Assembly: GCF_025146565.1 (NCBI RefSeq)
Contig: NZ_CP102258.1
Span: forward strand, 1,143,501-1,207,500
Origin: Bacteroides eggerthii
GTDB lineage: Bacteria > Bacteroidota > Bacteroidia > Bacteroidales > Bacteroidaceae
Direction: 5' to 3'
Length of the DNA stretch: 64,000 bases
Both the position numbers and the translations under genes were made by a program. This document shows, one piece after another, positions 1 to 9,467 of this stretch. The stretch's first letter is position 1; each line of letters starts with the position of its first letter. The notes under the pieces are model-generated. The model saw only the letters and a list, made by a program, of their open reading frames with translations, was not told the DNA's origin and did not search any database.

Positions 1-2
1 GG

Positions 3-1787
3 TGGCGTCATTATAAAAACTTGAATGATCATTTTTCTCGTTTATCTGTTGCGATGTCTGTAGGTGAACAAATAAATGATATTTTAGTAATAGAGCCGAC
101 TACAACAATTTGGATGTATTATGTGACTTGGGCAAGTCGCCCTCAGTTGTGGAATATAGGACGTAGTTTCCAGCGTTTTGTTACTACATTGGAAAAGTCA
201 CAGTCCGAGTATGATTTGGGGTCGGAACAGGTTATTAGTGATTATGGGAGCATTTGCAATCATCGTTTTAAGGTTGGGCAACGAGAATATTCAACAGTGG
301 TAATTCCTCCTTTAACTGAAAATTTGAACAAGAGGACTTTTGACCTTTTAAAAGAATTTGCAAAAGTTGGGGGTAAAATATTGGCATTTGCAATACCGAC
401 ATTGGTAGACGGTTGCGAAAATCGAGAAATTGTTTCTTTTTTTCAAAAGAATAAGTCTGTAATAAGAGAGAAAGAACTTACACAAGAAGTTGTTGATAAA
501 TATTTGCTTCCCAAAGATTTTCGTATTGTATCCAATCAAGGGGGCAATCTTTTTCATCATCGTCGTAAAATGTCGGATGGAGAAGTTGTGCTATTGGTAA
601 ATTCCGATTTGAATGAATCGTCTAAAGGTATGGTACAGCTTGCCGGAGCCGGAGTTGTTGAACTCAATACATTCTCTGGTAAAGTTGTTGATTACCCGAA
701 CAGTCGTTCATCTGAGAATGTAAAGTTTGATTATGAGCTATCACCCGGTGGACACTTATTGGTTTATGTATTTGAAAAGAAACATCACTCTTATCAATCT
801 TCACCGGTAACCACGCAGCGTGAATATATAATGCCCGTTTCTCCTTTGAAAATAAATCCGTTGGCAGATAATGTGCTTGTGGTTGATTTTTGTGATTTGG
901 AGTTGGCGGATAGTGTGCATAAGGATATTCATATTTATGAAGCCGATCAGAAAGTATTCAAGCATTTTGGCTTTCCGGAAGGTAATCCGTGGGGAACAGC
1001 CATACAGTATAAGAAAAATATAGTAGAGCGTGATATAAATAAACATGAAGGCTTTAAACTGACCTATCATTTCCAGTTTGACAATTTGTTTAATGTATCA
1101 ACTGCCGATTGGAAGATAGTTATAGAGCGATCCAATCTCTATTCTATCGCTATAAATGGAATTGAAGTAAGTAACCAAACAAATGAATGGTGGCTTGATC
1201 GTGATTTTTGTGTATTGCCGCTTGGAAAATATATTTGTAACGGTGTCAATTCGCTTACTTTATCCATTGATTCAATGAATTTGGATGCAGAGCCAGCTCC
1301 TATCTATGTATTGGGAGACTTTAAACTACTCTCAGCTGAGCATGGTTGGAAAATGGTAGGTTTGAACAATAAAATAGAATTGGGTAGTTGGAGAGTACAA
1401 GGCAGTCCTTTTTATGCAGATGCGGTTACTTATGAACAAAGCTTTCAGGTGCCTTATTGTGAAAATATGGGTTATGAAGTTCAATTAGGCAAATGGAATG
1501 GAACGGTTTCTGAGGTATTGGTTAATGGCGTTTCTGCCGGTATTATAGCATTTAAACCTTATACATTGGACGTATCGAAATTGATTCGACCGGGAATCAA
1601 TCAGATATCGGTTAAAGTTGTGGGAAGTAATAAGAATTTGTTCGGTCCTTTTCATAATGAATCCTCTATAGGCTTCGTGACTCCTAATTTGTATAAAGGA
1701 ACAGTAAATTATCCGGCAGGTAAAGATTATATGCAATTTGATTATGGTTTGTATGAACCTTTTTTATTGTTAAGTAAATCTAAATGA
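3..1787 (+). CDS. Glycoside hydrolase, GH106-like, C-terminal part (5' end outside window)
   Basis: The reading frame is open to the left edge, so the gene starts upstream and only its last ~595 codons are seen. The visible start matches the inner part of large secreted hydrolases of the GH106 alpha-L-rhamnosidase type: a stretch with HYKNLNDHFSRLS and MSVGEQINDILVIEP, then a segment of the 'GSEQVISDYG ... VGQREYSTVVIPPL' type (residues ~70-105), which in this group belongs to the barrel and flavodoxin-like part. The last ~250 residues look like a galactose-binding-like beta-sandwich (IAINGIEV, VLVNGVSAG). The catalytic residues would lie in the missing part or cannot be placed with certainty. 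It is followed after 22 nt by the GH78-like gene on the same strand, so both are probably one operon acting on a rhamnose-containing glycan. Family placement is from recalled motif style and is moderate. Confidence 0.7.
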   Translation, partial: WRHYKNLNDHFSRLSVAMSVGEQINDILVIEPTTTIWMYYVTWASRPQLWNIGRSFQRFVTTLEKSQSEYDLGSEQVISDYGSICNHRFKVGQREYSTVVIPPLTENLNKRTFDLLKEFAKVGGKILAFAIPTLVDGCENREIVSFFQKNKSVIREKELTQEVVDKYLLPKDFRIVSNQGGNLFHHRRKMSDGEVVLLVNSDLNESSKGMVQLAGAGVVELNTFSGKVVDYPNSRSSENVKFDYELSPGGHLLVYVFEKKHHSYQSSPVTTQREYIMPVSPLKINPLADNVLVVDFCDLELADSVHKDIHIYEADQKVFKHFGFPEGNPWGTAIQYKKNIVERDINKHEGFKLTYHFQFDNLFNVSTADWKIVIERSNLYSIAINGIEVSNQTNEWWLDRDFCVLPLGKYICNGVNSLTLSIDSMNLDAEPAPIYVLGDFKLLSAEHGWKMVGLNNKIELGSWRVQGSPFYADAVTYEQSFQVPYCENMGYEVQLGKWNGTVSEVLVNGVSAGIIAFKPYTLDVSKLIRPGINQISVKVVGSNKNLFGPFHNESSIGFVTPNLYKGTVNYPAGKDYMQFDYGLYEPFLLLSKSK

Positions 1788-1809
1788 AATCATTAAATTT
1801 TTATTATAT

Positions 1810-4368
1810 ATGAAGACGCGTTATATGAGGGTTTTGTTGGGTATCCTATTGTCCATTGTTTCGTTCGCTCCGGTGAAGGGAAATGTTACTAACGTAGATT
1901 TTGCCCCTGCACATTGGATATGGTATCCGTCCGGACGTGTTTTGCAAAACACTTTTGTATTGTTTCGTAAAGAGTTTAATTTAGAAAAACAACCTAAACA
2001 AGCTATAGGTTGGATTTTAGCAGATAGTCGTTATCAACTTTTTGTAAATGGACATAGAGTTCAATGGGGACCTGCTCCTCATGATCCCCGTTGGCCTGAA
2101 GCAGATCCGGTTGATGTTACATCTTTATTGAAAGAAGGTAAAAATGTTATAGCCTGTCAAGTCCTATTTTATGGGATGGGCGAAGGCACATGGGCTATGG
2201 GAAAACCGGGACTTATTATGAATCTGGATGTTGATGGTGAAAAAATAGTAACCGATAACACTTGGAAAAGTTTCTTGGCTGATAGTTGGAAACCGGGACA
2301 GTATAAGAGAAGCTTCTTGAGAACATTGCAAGAGTGTTTTGACGCAAATAATTTCCCTTATGGTTGGGATACTGCTGATTTCCAGGAAAATGCAGATTGG
2401 ATACCGGCGTCGGAATCACAAGCTTCAGCTGCTAAGCCATCGATTTGTGCTGGCTTTGCAGAATATCAGTGGGAAATTTATGGAAATCAGTCGACTACAG
2501 ATATTCGCCAACGTTCGATTCCTATGATGAAAGAAAACAATGTATCTGTAGATAAATTGGTTGAAACAGCTTGGGTTACTTGGAAACGCCCATGTGAAGA
2601 GTATTTCGATATGTTAGTTCCTAATGCTTATGAAGCAGAATGGGCTGATTTGGCTCATAAGAAATCAAATGATGCGTGGGAAGTCAAAGACTCTTTGGGA
2701 AAAGCTGCTATATTGACATTTGATTTTAAAGAACAATCTGTTGGATGGCCTTATTTTACCATTGATGCTCCTGAAGGCACTATAGTAGAACTATTGGTAC
2801 ATGAGGCTCATCAACCGGGAGGACCTGTATTGTTGAATTCTCATTTTAATGCATGGAGCCGTTTTGTATGTAAAGAAGGAATTAATCATTTTGAAACTTT
2901 TGATTTTGAATCTTTACGTTGGTTACAACTTCATATTCGTAATAATTCAAGGTCTGTGACTGTTAGTAACGTTGGTATGCGACGCAGGCAGTACAATTTC
3001 CCTGTAGTTCCTCAGATTCATATGAAGGATGGTAAATTACAGAGATTGATGGATGCTGCGGTAAATACACTCTATAATTCAGCCCAAGAAACAGTTGTAG
3101 ACGGTATGGCACGCGAACGTCAGCAATATAGTGGCGACGGAAGTCATCAGCTGCATGCTTTATACCAAGCTTTTGGAGAAAGTAGATTGCCTAAACGATT
3201 TATCCATACCTTTAGTCAAGGTATGACATTGGATGGTTACTTTTTGGATTGTTGGCCTGCTTTCGACCGTTTGGCGCGTATTATAGAACGTCAAATGCAG
3301 TTGACGGATTGGGGACCCATATTAGATCATGGTGTAGGCTTCTGTTTCGAGAATTATCATTATTATCAGTATACAGGTGATTTGGACGGGTTGAAGGAGT
3401 CTTATCCACGTTTATTGCGCTTCTTTGATTATCTAAAAGAGTTACGGGGCAATGATAAATTGTTGCCGGTTGAGAATATTGGTATTCCTTCAGTTTGGAT
3501 TGATCATCAGGCATTCCGTCAACAGAAACATAAACAATGTGCTTTCAACTTGTATGTTTCGGCGATGTGTACGAGAGCATTGTTACCGTTATGTAATGCT
3601 TTTGGTGATGTAAATAAGTCTCGCGAGGTGAAAGAGTTTGGAGACTCTTTGTTGAAAGAAACGGTAGCGGCATTCTGGTCTTCTGATCAAAAAGCATTTG
3701 TTGATAACTTGCCTTGGGTAAGCGAAGATCAGGGTCAAACATACTATAGTGATAGGACATTAGCGTTGGCTATCCTTTTTGATATGTGTCCTAATGATGA
3801 TGATACAGCGTGTGTCCGTTTGTTAGCTGATAAAAATAAGATAGGCGTTTCATATCCTTGTAATGCAATATGGGCTATGTGGGCGTTGGCTAAAGCCAAT
3901 CGTATGGATATAATACTGAAGGATATGCGTGAATTGTGGGCTACAATGCCGTCTGTGACTATCAACAATACAATTCAAGAGTTTTGGCAGACGGAACCCG
4001 ATTCATGGTCGCAATGGAGTCATTGCGCTGTTGGTCCATTGATTATTCTGTATCAAGGAATTGCAGGAATACGTCCATTGAAACCCGGATATGAGGAGTG
4101 TATGATTTCGCCCCAATTAGGAGATTTGACTGATGTTGAATTGGAAGTCCAAACTCCGGCGGGTGGAATACATTTTAAGACAGAAGGAAAATATGGAAAG
4201 AGAACATTGTTGCTTGATATACCTGCGGGAATAAAGGCTGTATTGAATTTGGATAGTCGTGAGAATGTAAAGCTGAAACCTTTGATATCAAATGATTCAG
4301 TAAAAGGCAAAAAGCAATATGAACTTATCGGAGGAAAAACTTATAAACTGAATTTGAAGTATATGTAA
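1810..4368 (+). CDS. Alpha-L-rhamnosidase-like glycoside hydrolase (GH78)
   Basis: 852 residues with an N-terminal signal peptide (basic start, then LLGILLSIVSFAPVKG). Residues ~30-150 form the usual N-terminal beta-sandwich of GH78 enzymes (WIWYPSGR, LFVNGHRVQWGP, GKNVIACQVLFYG). An (alpha/alpha)6 barrel follows, with the GH78-type acidic patch DGMARERQQYSGDG near residues 431-444 and a C-terminal beta-sandwich (GIRPLKPGYEECMISPQLG). In the family such proteins release terminal L-rhamnose in the periplasm or at the surface. The normal motif has acidic residues around 'REERGWxGD'; here it reads ARERQQYSGD, so the exact specificity is open. It sits 22 nt behind the GH106-like gene. An IS4-type element lies 15 nt downstream of its stop codon and separates it from the isomerase gene. 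Confidence 0.8.
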   Translation: MKTRYMRVLLGILLSIVSFAPVKGNVTNVDFAPAHWIWYPSGRVLQNTFVLFRKEFNLEKQPKQAIGWILADSRYQLFVNGHRVQWGPAPHDPRWPEADPVDVTSLLKEGKNVIACQVLFYGMGEGTWAMGKPGLIMNLDVDGEKIVTDNTWKSFLADSWKPGQYKRSFLRTLQECFDANNFPYGWDTADFQENADWIPASESQASAAKPSICAGFAEYQWEIYGNQSTTDIRQRSIPMMKENNVSVDKLVETAWVTWKRPCEEYFDMLVPNAYEAEWADLAHKKSNDAWEVKDSLGKAAILTFDFKEQSVGWPYFTIDAPEGTIVELLVHEAHQPGGPVLLNSHFNAWSRFVCKEGINHFETFDFESLRWLQLHIRNNSRSVTVSNVGMRRRQYNFPVVPQIHMKDGKLQRLMDAAVNTLYNSAQETVVDGMARERQQYSGDGSHQLHALYQAFGESRLPKRFIHTFSQGMTLDGYFLDCWPAFDRLARIIERQMQLTDWGPILDHGVGFCFENYHYYQYTGDLDGLKESYPRLLRFFDYLKELRGNDKLLPVENIGIPSVWIDHQAFRQQKHKQCAFNLYVSAMCTRALLPLCNAFGDVNKSREVKEFGDSLLKETVAAFWSSDQKAFVDNLPWVSEDQGQTYYSDRTLALAILFDMCPNDDDTACVRLLADKNKIGVSYPCNAIWAMWALAKANRMDIILKDMRELWATMPSVTINNTIQEFWQTEPDSWSQWSHCAVGPLIILYQGIAGIRPLKPGYEECMISPQLGDLTDVELEVQTPAGGIHFKTEGKYGKRTLLLDIPAGIKAVLNLDSRENVKLKPLISNDSVKGKKQYELIGGKTYKLNLKYM

Positions 4369-4374
4369 TTTAAT

Positions 4375-4383
4375 AAAATATAT
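4375..4383. repeat. Left copy of 9-bp target-site duplication (IS4-type insertion)
   Basis: AAAATATAT directly precedes the left inverted repeat, and the identical 9 bp follow the right inverted repeat at 5694-5702. An exact duplication shows that the insertion is recent or unrearranged. The pre-insertion sequence can be rebuilt by deleting one copy plus the element. It ran from the GH78 stop codon directly into the isomerase start. Confidence 0.85.
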
Positions 4384-5693
4384 CACTGCTGGGCACTTAG
4401 TCCCAGCTGATTTTCAATTGTTTATAATTTAGTTCTTTGACATTTTTGTAATCGCAATCGGTAAGTATCTTTCTTACAGGTTTTTATCCAGTAGAGAGAA
4501 GCTCAAGATTTGTAGAATTTCGTAGATTGGACGGTTAATTTTCAATTTGTAAGCGACAATGGCAACTAGACAGTATGTTATGATGGCACAGTACACTTGT
4601 GTCTTGACTGCATTCATCGTGGTCCCCCAAAAAGATTTTACTCTCAGGTGTTGCTTTATCCATTTGAAAAATAGTTCCACCTGCCAACGGTTCTTGTATA
4701 GCAAAGCTATTTCCTCTGCTGAGAGTCCCATGTTGTTGGTGATGAACACAAATTCTCTGTCCAGTTCTTCATCGTAGTATTTAACCCGTCGGAGTTTGTC
4801 CGGATATGCTTTGAGCGATTTATACGTTTCAAGCATTCCAATTTGGTCACATTTTATTCCGGTTATTTTATCGACCTCATGGGAATACATTCTACGGAAT
4901 CTCATATTATCCTTTGCACGTGTAACGAAGTAAGCACTGCTGGTGTGAAGCTTATGTAAACGAGTGAAGTCAACATATCCTTTATCCATGATATAGAAAC
5001 TTTCCTTTTCATAGTTTAACTCGTCCAGCATGTTTACGTCATGTACTTTGGTGTTGGTTATCAGTACGATTGTCGGTATGGAGGTCTTTACATCATACAA
5101 TGTATGAAGTTTGATGCCTCCTTTGTGTTTCCTAAATTCTGCCCACCAAAAAACATTCAGGCAAAGGTCTATGGTGGAGGAATCAAAGGCATAAACATCA
5201 CCGTCAACTTTCACCTCAAAGTCATTTCTGTAGTAGCTGTTACGGGCTTCTGCAATCAAGGTATAGGCAAATTCTTCGTAGATACGATAATCCCTATTCC
5301 GGTTTGCTTTCCCTAGATTGGTACGGGTAACTGTTGAGCCGAGTCCCAAGTGATAGTACTTGTTCTTGTGCGCCTCAAGGCTAAGCATAAGGTCACGCAT
5401 ACTGTCCCGGGCGGTCAGTTGTCCGAAGATCATGCACAACATCTGATTCCAACAGGTGAATGTTCTGATTTTCTTATTCCCGGAATACTTCTCTACCAAG
5501 CGGTCAAAGACACGACGAGGAAGAAAATCTGTAAGTTGAGCGAAAATATATTTGCCTTGATTCATTGTTTCGAGCTTTTGGGCAAAGCTAAAACAACTTT
5601 TCAATTCAAATCGTCACGCTCCAAAAAGATACATAACTATGCGATTATCAAATATTTCAAAGAACGATGTTTAATTTAAAGTGCCCACTAGTG
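4384..5693 (-). mobile_element. IS4-family insertion sequence, 1310 bp, apparently complete
   Basis: The ends are imperfect inverted repeats: left CACTGCTGGGCACTT at 4384-4398 and, as reverse complement, CACTAGTGGGCACTT at 5679-5693. The element is flanked by an exact 9-bp duplication (4375-4383 and 5694-5702), a size typical of the IS4 family. It carries a single transposase gene on the minus strand that is uninterrupted and has all catalytic motifs, so it may still be active. It lies between the GH78-like gene and the sugar isomerase gene, with the right duplication overlapping the isomerase start codon. It is therefore expected to be polar on the downstream mannan genes unless a promoter lies at or in the element. 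On the minus strand near 5640 a TTTG-17-TAtcTTTt arrangement could drive the transposase (weak). Confidence 0.9.
4474..5604 (-). CDS. IS4-family DDE transposase
   Basis: 376 residues, the only gene of the IS. The catalytic core of the family is visible: the first Asp in YAFDSSTIDL, the second Asp in IMDKGYVDF, and the IS4 signature Y-(2)-R-(3)-E-(6)-K in YKNRWQVELFFKWIK, whose Glu is the third catalytic residue. The N-terminal part (MNQGKYIFAQL, FTCWNQMLCMIFGQLT, RTNLGKANRNRDYRIYEE) is the normal DNA-binding region of Bacteroides IS4-type transposases. The reading frame is intact from end to end. Translation could instead begin at the internal Met (MNQGKY) at 5565, which fits relatives better. 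The gene points against the surrounding operon. Confidence 0.92.
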   Translation of the reverse strand: MKSCFSFAQKLETMNQGKYIFAQLTDFLPRRVFDRLVEKYSGNKKIRTFTCWNQMLCMIFGQLTARDSMRDLMLSLEAHKNKYYHLGLGSTVTRTNLGKANRNRDYRIYEEFAYTLIAEARNSYYRNDFEVKVDGDVYAFDSSTIDLCLNVFWWAEFRKHKGGIKLHTLYDVKTSIPTIVLITNTKVHDVNMLDELNYEKESFYIMDKGYVDFTRLHKLHTSSAYFVTRAKDNMRFRRMYSHEVDKITGIKCDQIGMLETYKSLKAYPDKLRRVKYYDEELDREFVFITNNMGLSAEEIALLYKNRWQVELFFKWIKQHLRVKSFWGTTMNAVKTQVYCAIITYCLVAIVAYKLKINRPIYEILQILSFSLLDKNL

Positions 5694-5700
5694 AAAATAT

Positions 5701-7131
5701 ATGGTTATGAAAAAAGTAAAAATTGGATTGTTAGGAACCGGACTTGATACATATTGGAACCAATTTGAAGGCTTGCATGATGCATTGTTAGCTTATCAGG
5801 AGAAGATTTGCTCAAAAATGGAAGTTGTAAATGACGTAGAGGTGGTAAATGTAGGATTGGTTGATAATGCGCAGAAATCCATCGAAGCAGCTGATAAATT
5901 AGTAAGCGAAGGAGTTGATATCGTCTTTTTATATATGTCAACTTATTGCTTGTCATCGACGGTTTTGCCTATAGCTCAGAGGGTTAATTGTCCTATTATT
6001 ATATTGAATCTTCAACCGACTTCAGCAGTAGACTATGATTATATGAATAGTTTGCAAGATCGTGGTAAGATGACCGGTTATTGGTTGATGAACTGTCAGG
6101 CATGCTCTGCTCCGGAAATTATTTCTGTTTTGAAGAGAGCCGGTTTGCGCTTTGATTTAGTTTCGGGGTATTTGGATGATCCATTGGCTTGGAAAGAAAT
6201 TTATGAATGGATTAATGCCGCTGTAGCATACCGTAAAATGTACGATAACCGATTGGGTATTTTAGGACATTACTATGGAGGTATGTTAGACGTATATACC
6301 GATGTAACCAAGCAGTCTGCTGTTTTTGGAACTCAGATTGAGATTTTGGAAATGTGTGAGCTTAAAGCTTTGCGTGATGCTGTAACAAAAGAAGAGATTG
6401 ATGAAAAGATTGTAGAGTTCCGTAATGCTTTTAAAGTAGATGACAGATGTGATGATAAAGAACTTGTTCGGGCAGCTTGTACTTCTGTTGCTTTGGATAA
6501 GTTGGTGAAAGCTCATGATTTGGGCTCAATGGCATATTATTATGAAGGATTTGCGGGAAATGATTATGAAAATATAGTAACATCCGTAATCGCAGGAAAT
6601 ACACTGCTGACAGGAAAAGGAATCCCCGTTGCTGGTGAATGTGAGGTAAAAAATGTTCAGGCGATGAAGATTCTTTCAGCTTTAGGTGCCGGTGGTTCGT
6701 TCTCTGAGTTTTATGCATTAGACTTTGATGATGACATTGTAATGTTGGGACACGACGGTCCTGCCCATTGGGCGATAGCAGATGGTGAAGTCGAGCTTGT
6801 TCCATTGCCTATCTACCATGGCAAACCCGGAAAGGGACTTTCTATACAGATGTCTGTGAAATGTGGTCCGGTTACCATTCTTTCTGTTTGTGAAGGAGAA
6901 AATGGAGTTTATCTGTTGGTAGCGGAGGGAGAAGCTGTTGAGGGACCGGTATTCCATATCGGAAATACGAATAGCCGTTATCGTTTTGCTTGTGGTGCAC
7001 GTGAATTTATTAATAAGTGGAGCAAAGGCGGTCCTTCTCACCATTGTGCAATCGGAATAGGACATTGGGCTTATACATTGGAAAAAATGGCATTTTTGTT
7101 TAATATTCCTATTATAAAAGTTTGCGAATAA
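5701..7131 (+). CDS. L-fucose/L-arabinose isomerase family protein
   Basis: 476 residues, cytoplasmic, no signal peptide. The fold features of the fucose/arabinose isomerase family can be read: an N-terminal Rossmann-like part ([37 protein letters not shown]), a middle part with [13 protein letters not shown], and a C-terminal metal- and substrate-binding region with [10 protein letters not shown] and [10 protein letters not shown]. The family interconverts aldoses and ketoses; which sugar is used here cannot be told. The start is ambiguous: ATG 5701 overlaps the right target duplication of the IS, while ATG 5707 (MKKVKIG) looks more natural. No Shine-Dalgarno is visible, which is common in Bacteroides. 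Because the IS sits against the start codon, any native leader from the GH78 side is lost. The GH26 gene follows 45 nt downstream. Confidence 0.82.
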   Translation: MVMKKVKIGLLGTGLDTYWNQFEGLHDALLAYQEKICSKMEVVNDVEVVNVGLVDNAQKSIEAADKLVSEGVDIVFLYMSTYCLSSTVLPIAQRVNCPIIILNLQPTSAVDYDYMNSLQDRGKMTGYWLMNCQACSAPEIISVLKRAGLRFDLVSGYLDDPLAWKEIYEWINAAVAYRKMYDNRLGILGHYYGGMLDVYTDVTKQSAVFGTQIEILEMCELKALRDAVTKEEIDEKIVEFRNAFKVDDRCDDKELVRAACTSVALDKLVKAHDLGSMAYYYEGFAGNDYENIVTSVIAGNTLLTGKGIPVAGECEVKNVQAMKILSALGAGGSFSEFYALDFDDDIVMLGHDGPAHWAIADGEVELVPLPIYHGKPGKGLSIQMSVKCGPVTILSVCEGENGVYLLVAEGEAVEGPVFHIGNTNSRYRFACGAREFINKWSKGGPSHHCAIGIGHWAYTLEKMAFLFNIPIIKVCE

Positions 7132-7176
7132 ATTGCTCTTGACTTGATTATAATAACTTAATTATAAGATTATTGT

Positions 7177-8262
7177 ATGAAATTTAAAACATTACTTTGT
7201 ATAAATGCATTGGCACTTTGTGTCTCTTCTTGTAGAGTAAGCGTAGAAGAGACAACCCTTGAAACCCAAAAGCTATTAAGTAACCTTCAGACGATGTCGT
7301 CAAAAGGCATAATGTTTGGACATCATGATGATACGGTTTATGGCATTGGCTGGGAGGGAGATGAAGGACGATCTGATGTAAAAAGTGTCTGTGGAGATTA
7401 TCCGGCTGTAATCAGTTTTGATTTAGGGGAAATAGAACTCGGGCAAGATGAGAACTTGGATAAAGTTTCTTTTGATAAGATACGAAAGGAAATTGTAAAT
7501 CAATATGAAAGAGGCGGTATGGTCTCTTTAAGTTGGCATGTTCGTAATCCATTAACAGGAGGAGATGCATGGGATGTATCCGACTCAACTGTAGTCCGTT
7601 CCATTTTGCCGGGTGGAAGCATACATGATAAATTCGTCAACTGGATGGATTATGTTGCAACCTTTCTTAATTCTTTAAAAGATTCGGATGGAGTAAAAGT
7701 TCCTGTTTTGTTCCGCCCTTGGCATGAACATACCGGTAGCTGGTTTTGGTGGGGAGAAAAACTATGTTCCTCTGCTGAGTATAAACAACTATGGCGTATG
7801 ACTGTAGAAACTTTGCAAGCTAAAGGTGTGAACAATGCGCTTTATGCGTATTCTTCAAGTTCTAATTTGCAAGATAGTTGCCAATATTTGGAACGTTATC
7901 CCGGGGATGATATAATCGATGTTATGGGATTTGATGCATATCAGGGTGATAGCCTGGCTTTTGCCCAAGATATGAAATCCTCTTTAAATGTTCTCAGTGA
8001 GGTTGGTAAGAAGCATAATAAAATTATAGCGCTTACAGAAACCGGATATGAAAGCATTCCTGATGCTAAATGGTGGACTGATACACTTTTACCGCTTGTT
8101 GAATCTGTTCCTCTATCTTATGTATTGGTTTGGCGTAATGCACGTGAGCGGCCGACTCATTATTATGCTCCTTATCCGGAGCAAGTTTCTGCAGAGAACT
8201 TTGTAGAATTTTACAACGATTCCAGAACTTTATTTGTTTCAAATGTTAATTTATATGAGTAA
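7177..8262 (+). CDS. GH26 beta-mannanase lipoprotein
   Basis: 361 residues. The N-terminus is a lipoprotein signal with the lipidated Cys near residue 19 (LALCVSSC). GH26 motifs are clear: [14 protein letters not shown] near the start, [16 protein letters not shown], the acid/base Glu at ~184 in [14 protein letters not shown], and the nucleophile Glu at ~288 in LTETGYES. The family hydrolyses beta-1,4-mannan. With the following GH130, symporter and epimerase genes this is the same order as the characterised mannan cluster of Bacteroides fragilis, where the GH26 enzyme releases mannobiose. By analogy this protein probably supplies mannobiose at the cell surface or in the periplasm. Its stop codon overlaps the GH130 start by 8 nt. 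Confidence 0.92.
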   Translation: MKFKTLLCINALALCVSSCRVSVEETTLETQKLLSNLQTMSSKGIMFGHHDDTVYGIGWEGDEGRSDVKSVCGDYPAVISFDLGEIELGQDENLDKVSFDKIRKEIVNQYERGGMVSLSWHVRNPLTGGDAWDVSDSTVVRSILPGGSIHDKFVNWMDYVATFLNSLKDSDGVKVPVLFRPWHEHTGSWFWWGEKLCSSAEYKQLWRMTVETLQAKGVNNALYAYSSSSNLQDSCQYLERYPGDDIIDVMGFDAYQGDSLAFAQDMKSSLNVLSEVGKKHNKIIALTETGYESIPDAKWWTDTLLPLVESVPLSYVLVWRNARERPTHYYAPYPEQVSAENFVEFYNDSRTLFVSNVNLYE

Positions 8263-9460
8263 TACAATGGGAAATAATTATAAAGAAAAGATTAATGCGC
8301 TTTTAAAAGATTACGAAGCGCTGATAACACAAAAGAATGAACCGGTAGAGAATGGCAACGGTATATTTACCCGTTACAAACATCCTGTGCTGACAGCTGC
8401 CCATACCCCTATCTTCTGGCGTTACGATTTGGATGAAAACAGTAATCCTTATCTAATGGAACGAATCAGCATTAATGCCACGATGAATTCCGGTGCCATA
8501 AAATGGAACAATAAGTACTTATTGGTGGTTCGGGTGGAAGGGGCCGATCGTAAATCATTCTTTGCCATAGCCGAAAGTCCGAATGGTGTTGACAATTTCC
8601 GTTTTTGGGATTATCCGATAATGATGCCTGAAGACATTGTTCCGGCAACTAATATTTACGACATGCGTCTCACAGCCCATGAAGACGGTTGGATATATGG
8701 TATTTTCTGTGCGGAACGGCACGATGACACAGCTCCTGTGGGAGATTTGTCTTCTGCAACGGCTACGGCAGCTATTGCCCGTACCAAAGACCTGAAAACC
8801 TGGGAGCGTCTGCCGGACTTGAAAACTAAAAGTCAGCAACGTAATGTGGTGCTTCATCCGGAATTTGTAGATGGTAAATATGCACTTTATACCCGTCCGC
8901 AGGATGGTTTCATAGATGCCGGAAGCGGTGGAGGTATTGGTTGGGCATTGGTGGATGACATAACGCATGCTGAAGTAAAGGAGGAAAAGATTATTGACCA
9001 ACGCTATTATCATACTATCAAAGAGGTGAAGAATGGCGAAGGGCCGCATCCTATCAAAACCTCTAAGGGGTGGTTGCACTTGGCACATGGAGTACGTGGT
9101 TGTGCGGCAGGATTGCGTTACGTACTTTATATGTATATGACAGCCTTGGACGATCCCTCCAAACTGATAGCTGCTCCCGGTGGTTATTTCATGGCGCCCG
9201 AAGCGGAAGAACGTATAGGCGATGTAAGCAACGTACTTTTCTCCAACGGGTGGATTGTTGATGATGACGGAACGGTATTTATCTATTATGCTTCTTCCGA
9301 TACGCGGATGCATGTTGCAACCTCTACTGTCGATAAGTTAGTGGATTATTGCATGAATACTCCTGTTGACGGTTTGAGTTCGTCCGCATCGGTGGACACT
9401 TTAAAGAGATTGATAGATAAGAATTTGGAATTATTGAAACAGCAACCTGTTTCTAAATAA
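8255..9460 (+). CDS. 4-O-beta-D-mannosyl-D-glucose phosphorylase (GH130)
   Basis: About 401 residues, cytoplasmic. The sequence matches the GH130 family: [58 protein letters not shown], and the [14 protein letters not shown] segment with the catalytic Asp region. The enzyme phosphorolyses mannosyl-beta-1,4-glucose to mannose-1-phosphate and glucose. Position between a GH26 mannanase and a symporter plus 2-epimerase supports mannosylglucose rather than mannobiose as substrate. The chosen ATG 8255 overlaps the GH26 stop, giving translational coupling; ATG 8267 (MGNNYKEK) is an alternative. GC content rises from about this gene onward compared with the AT-rich genes upstream. Confidence 0.92.
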   Translation: MSNTMGNNYKEKINALLKDYEALITQKNEPVENGNGIFTRYKHPVLTAAHTPIFWRYDLDENSNPYLMERISINATMNSGAIKWNNKYLLVVRVEGADRKSFFAIAESPNGVDNFRFWDYPIMMPEDIVPATNIYDMRLTAHEDGWIYGIFCAERHDDTAPVGDLSSATATAAIARTKDLKTWERLPDLKTKSQQRNVVLHPEFVDGKYALYTRPQDGFIDAGSGGGIGWALVDDITHAEVKEEKIIDQRYYHTIKEVKNGEGPHPIKTSKGWLHLAHGVRGCAAGLRYVLYMYMTALDDPSKLIAAPGGYFMAPEAEERIGDVSNVLFSNGWIVDDDGTVFIYYASSDTRMHVATSTVDKLVDYCMNTPVDGLSSSASVDTLKRLIDKNLELLKQQPVSK

Positions 9461-9467
9461 ACATAGT

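Noticed and set aside
8555..9313. 252-residue open frame on the minus strand inside the GH130 gene
   Set aside because: It is the antisense shadow of a clearly recognised phosphorylase gene and has no motif of its own.
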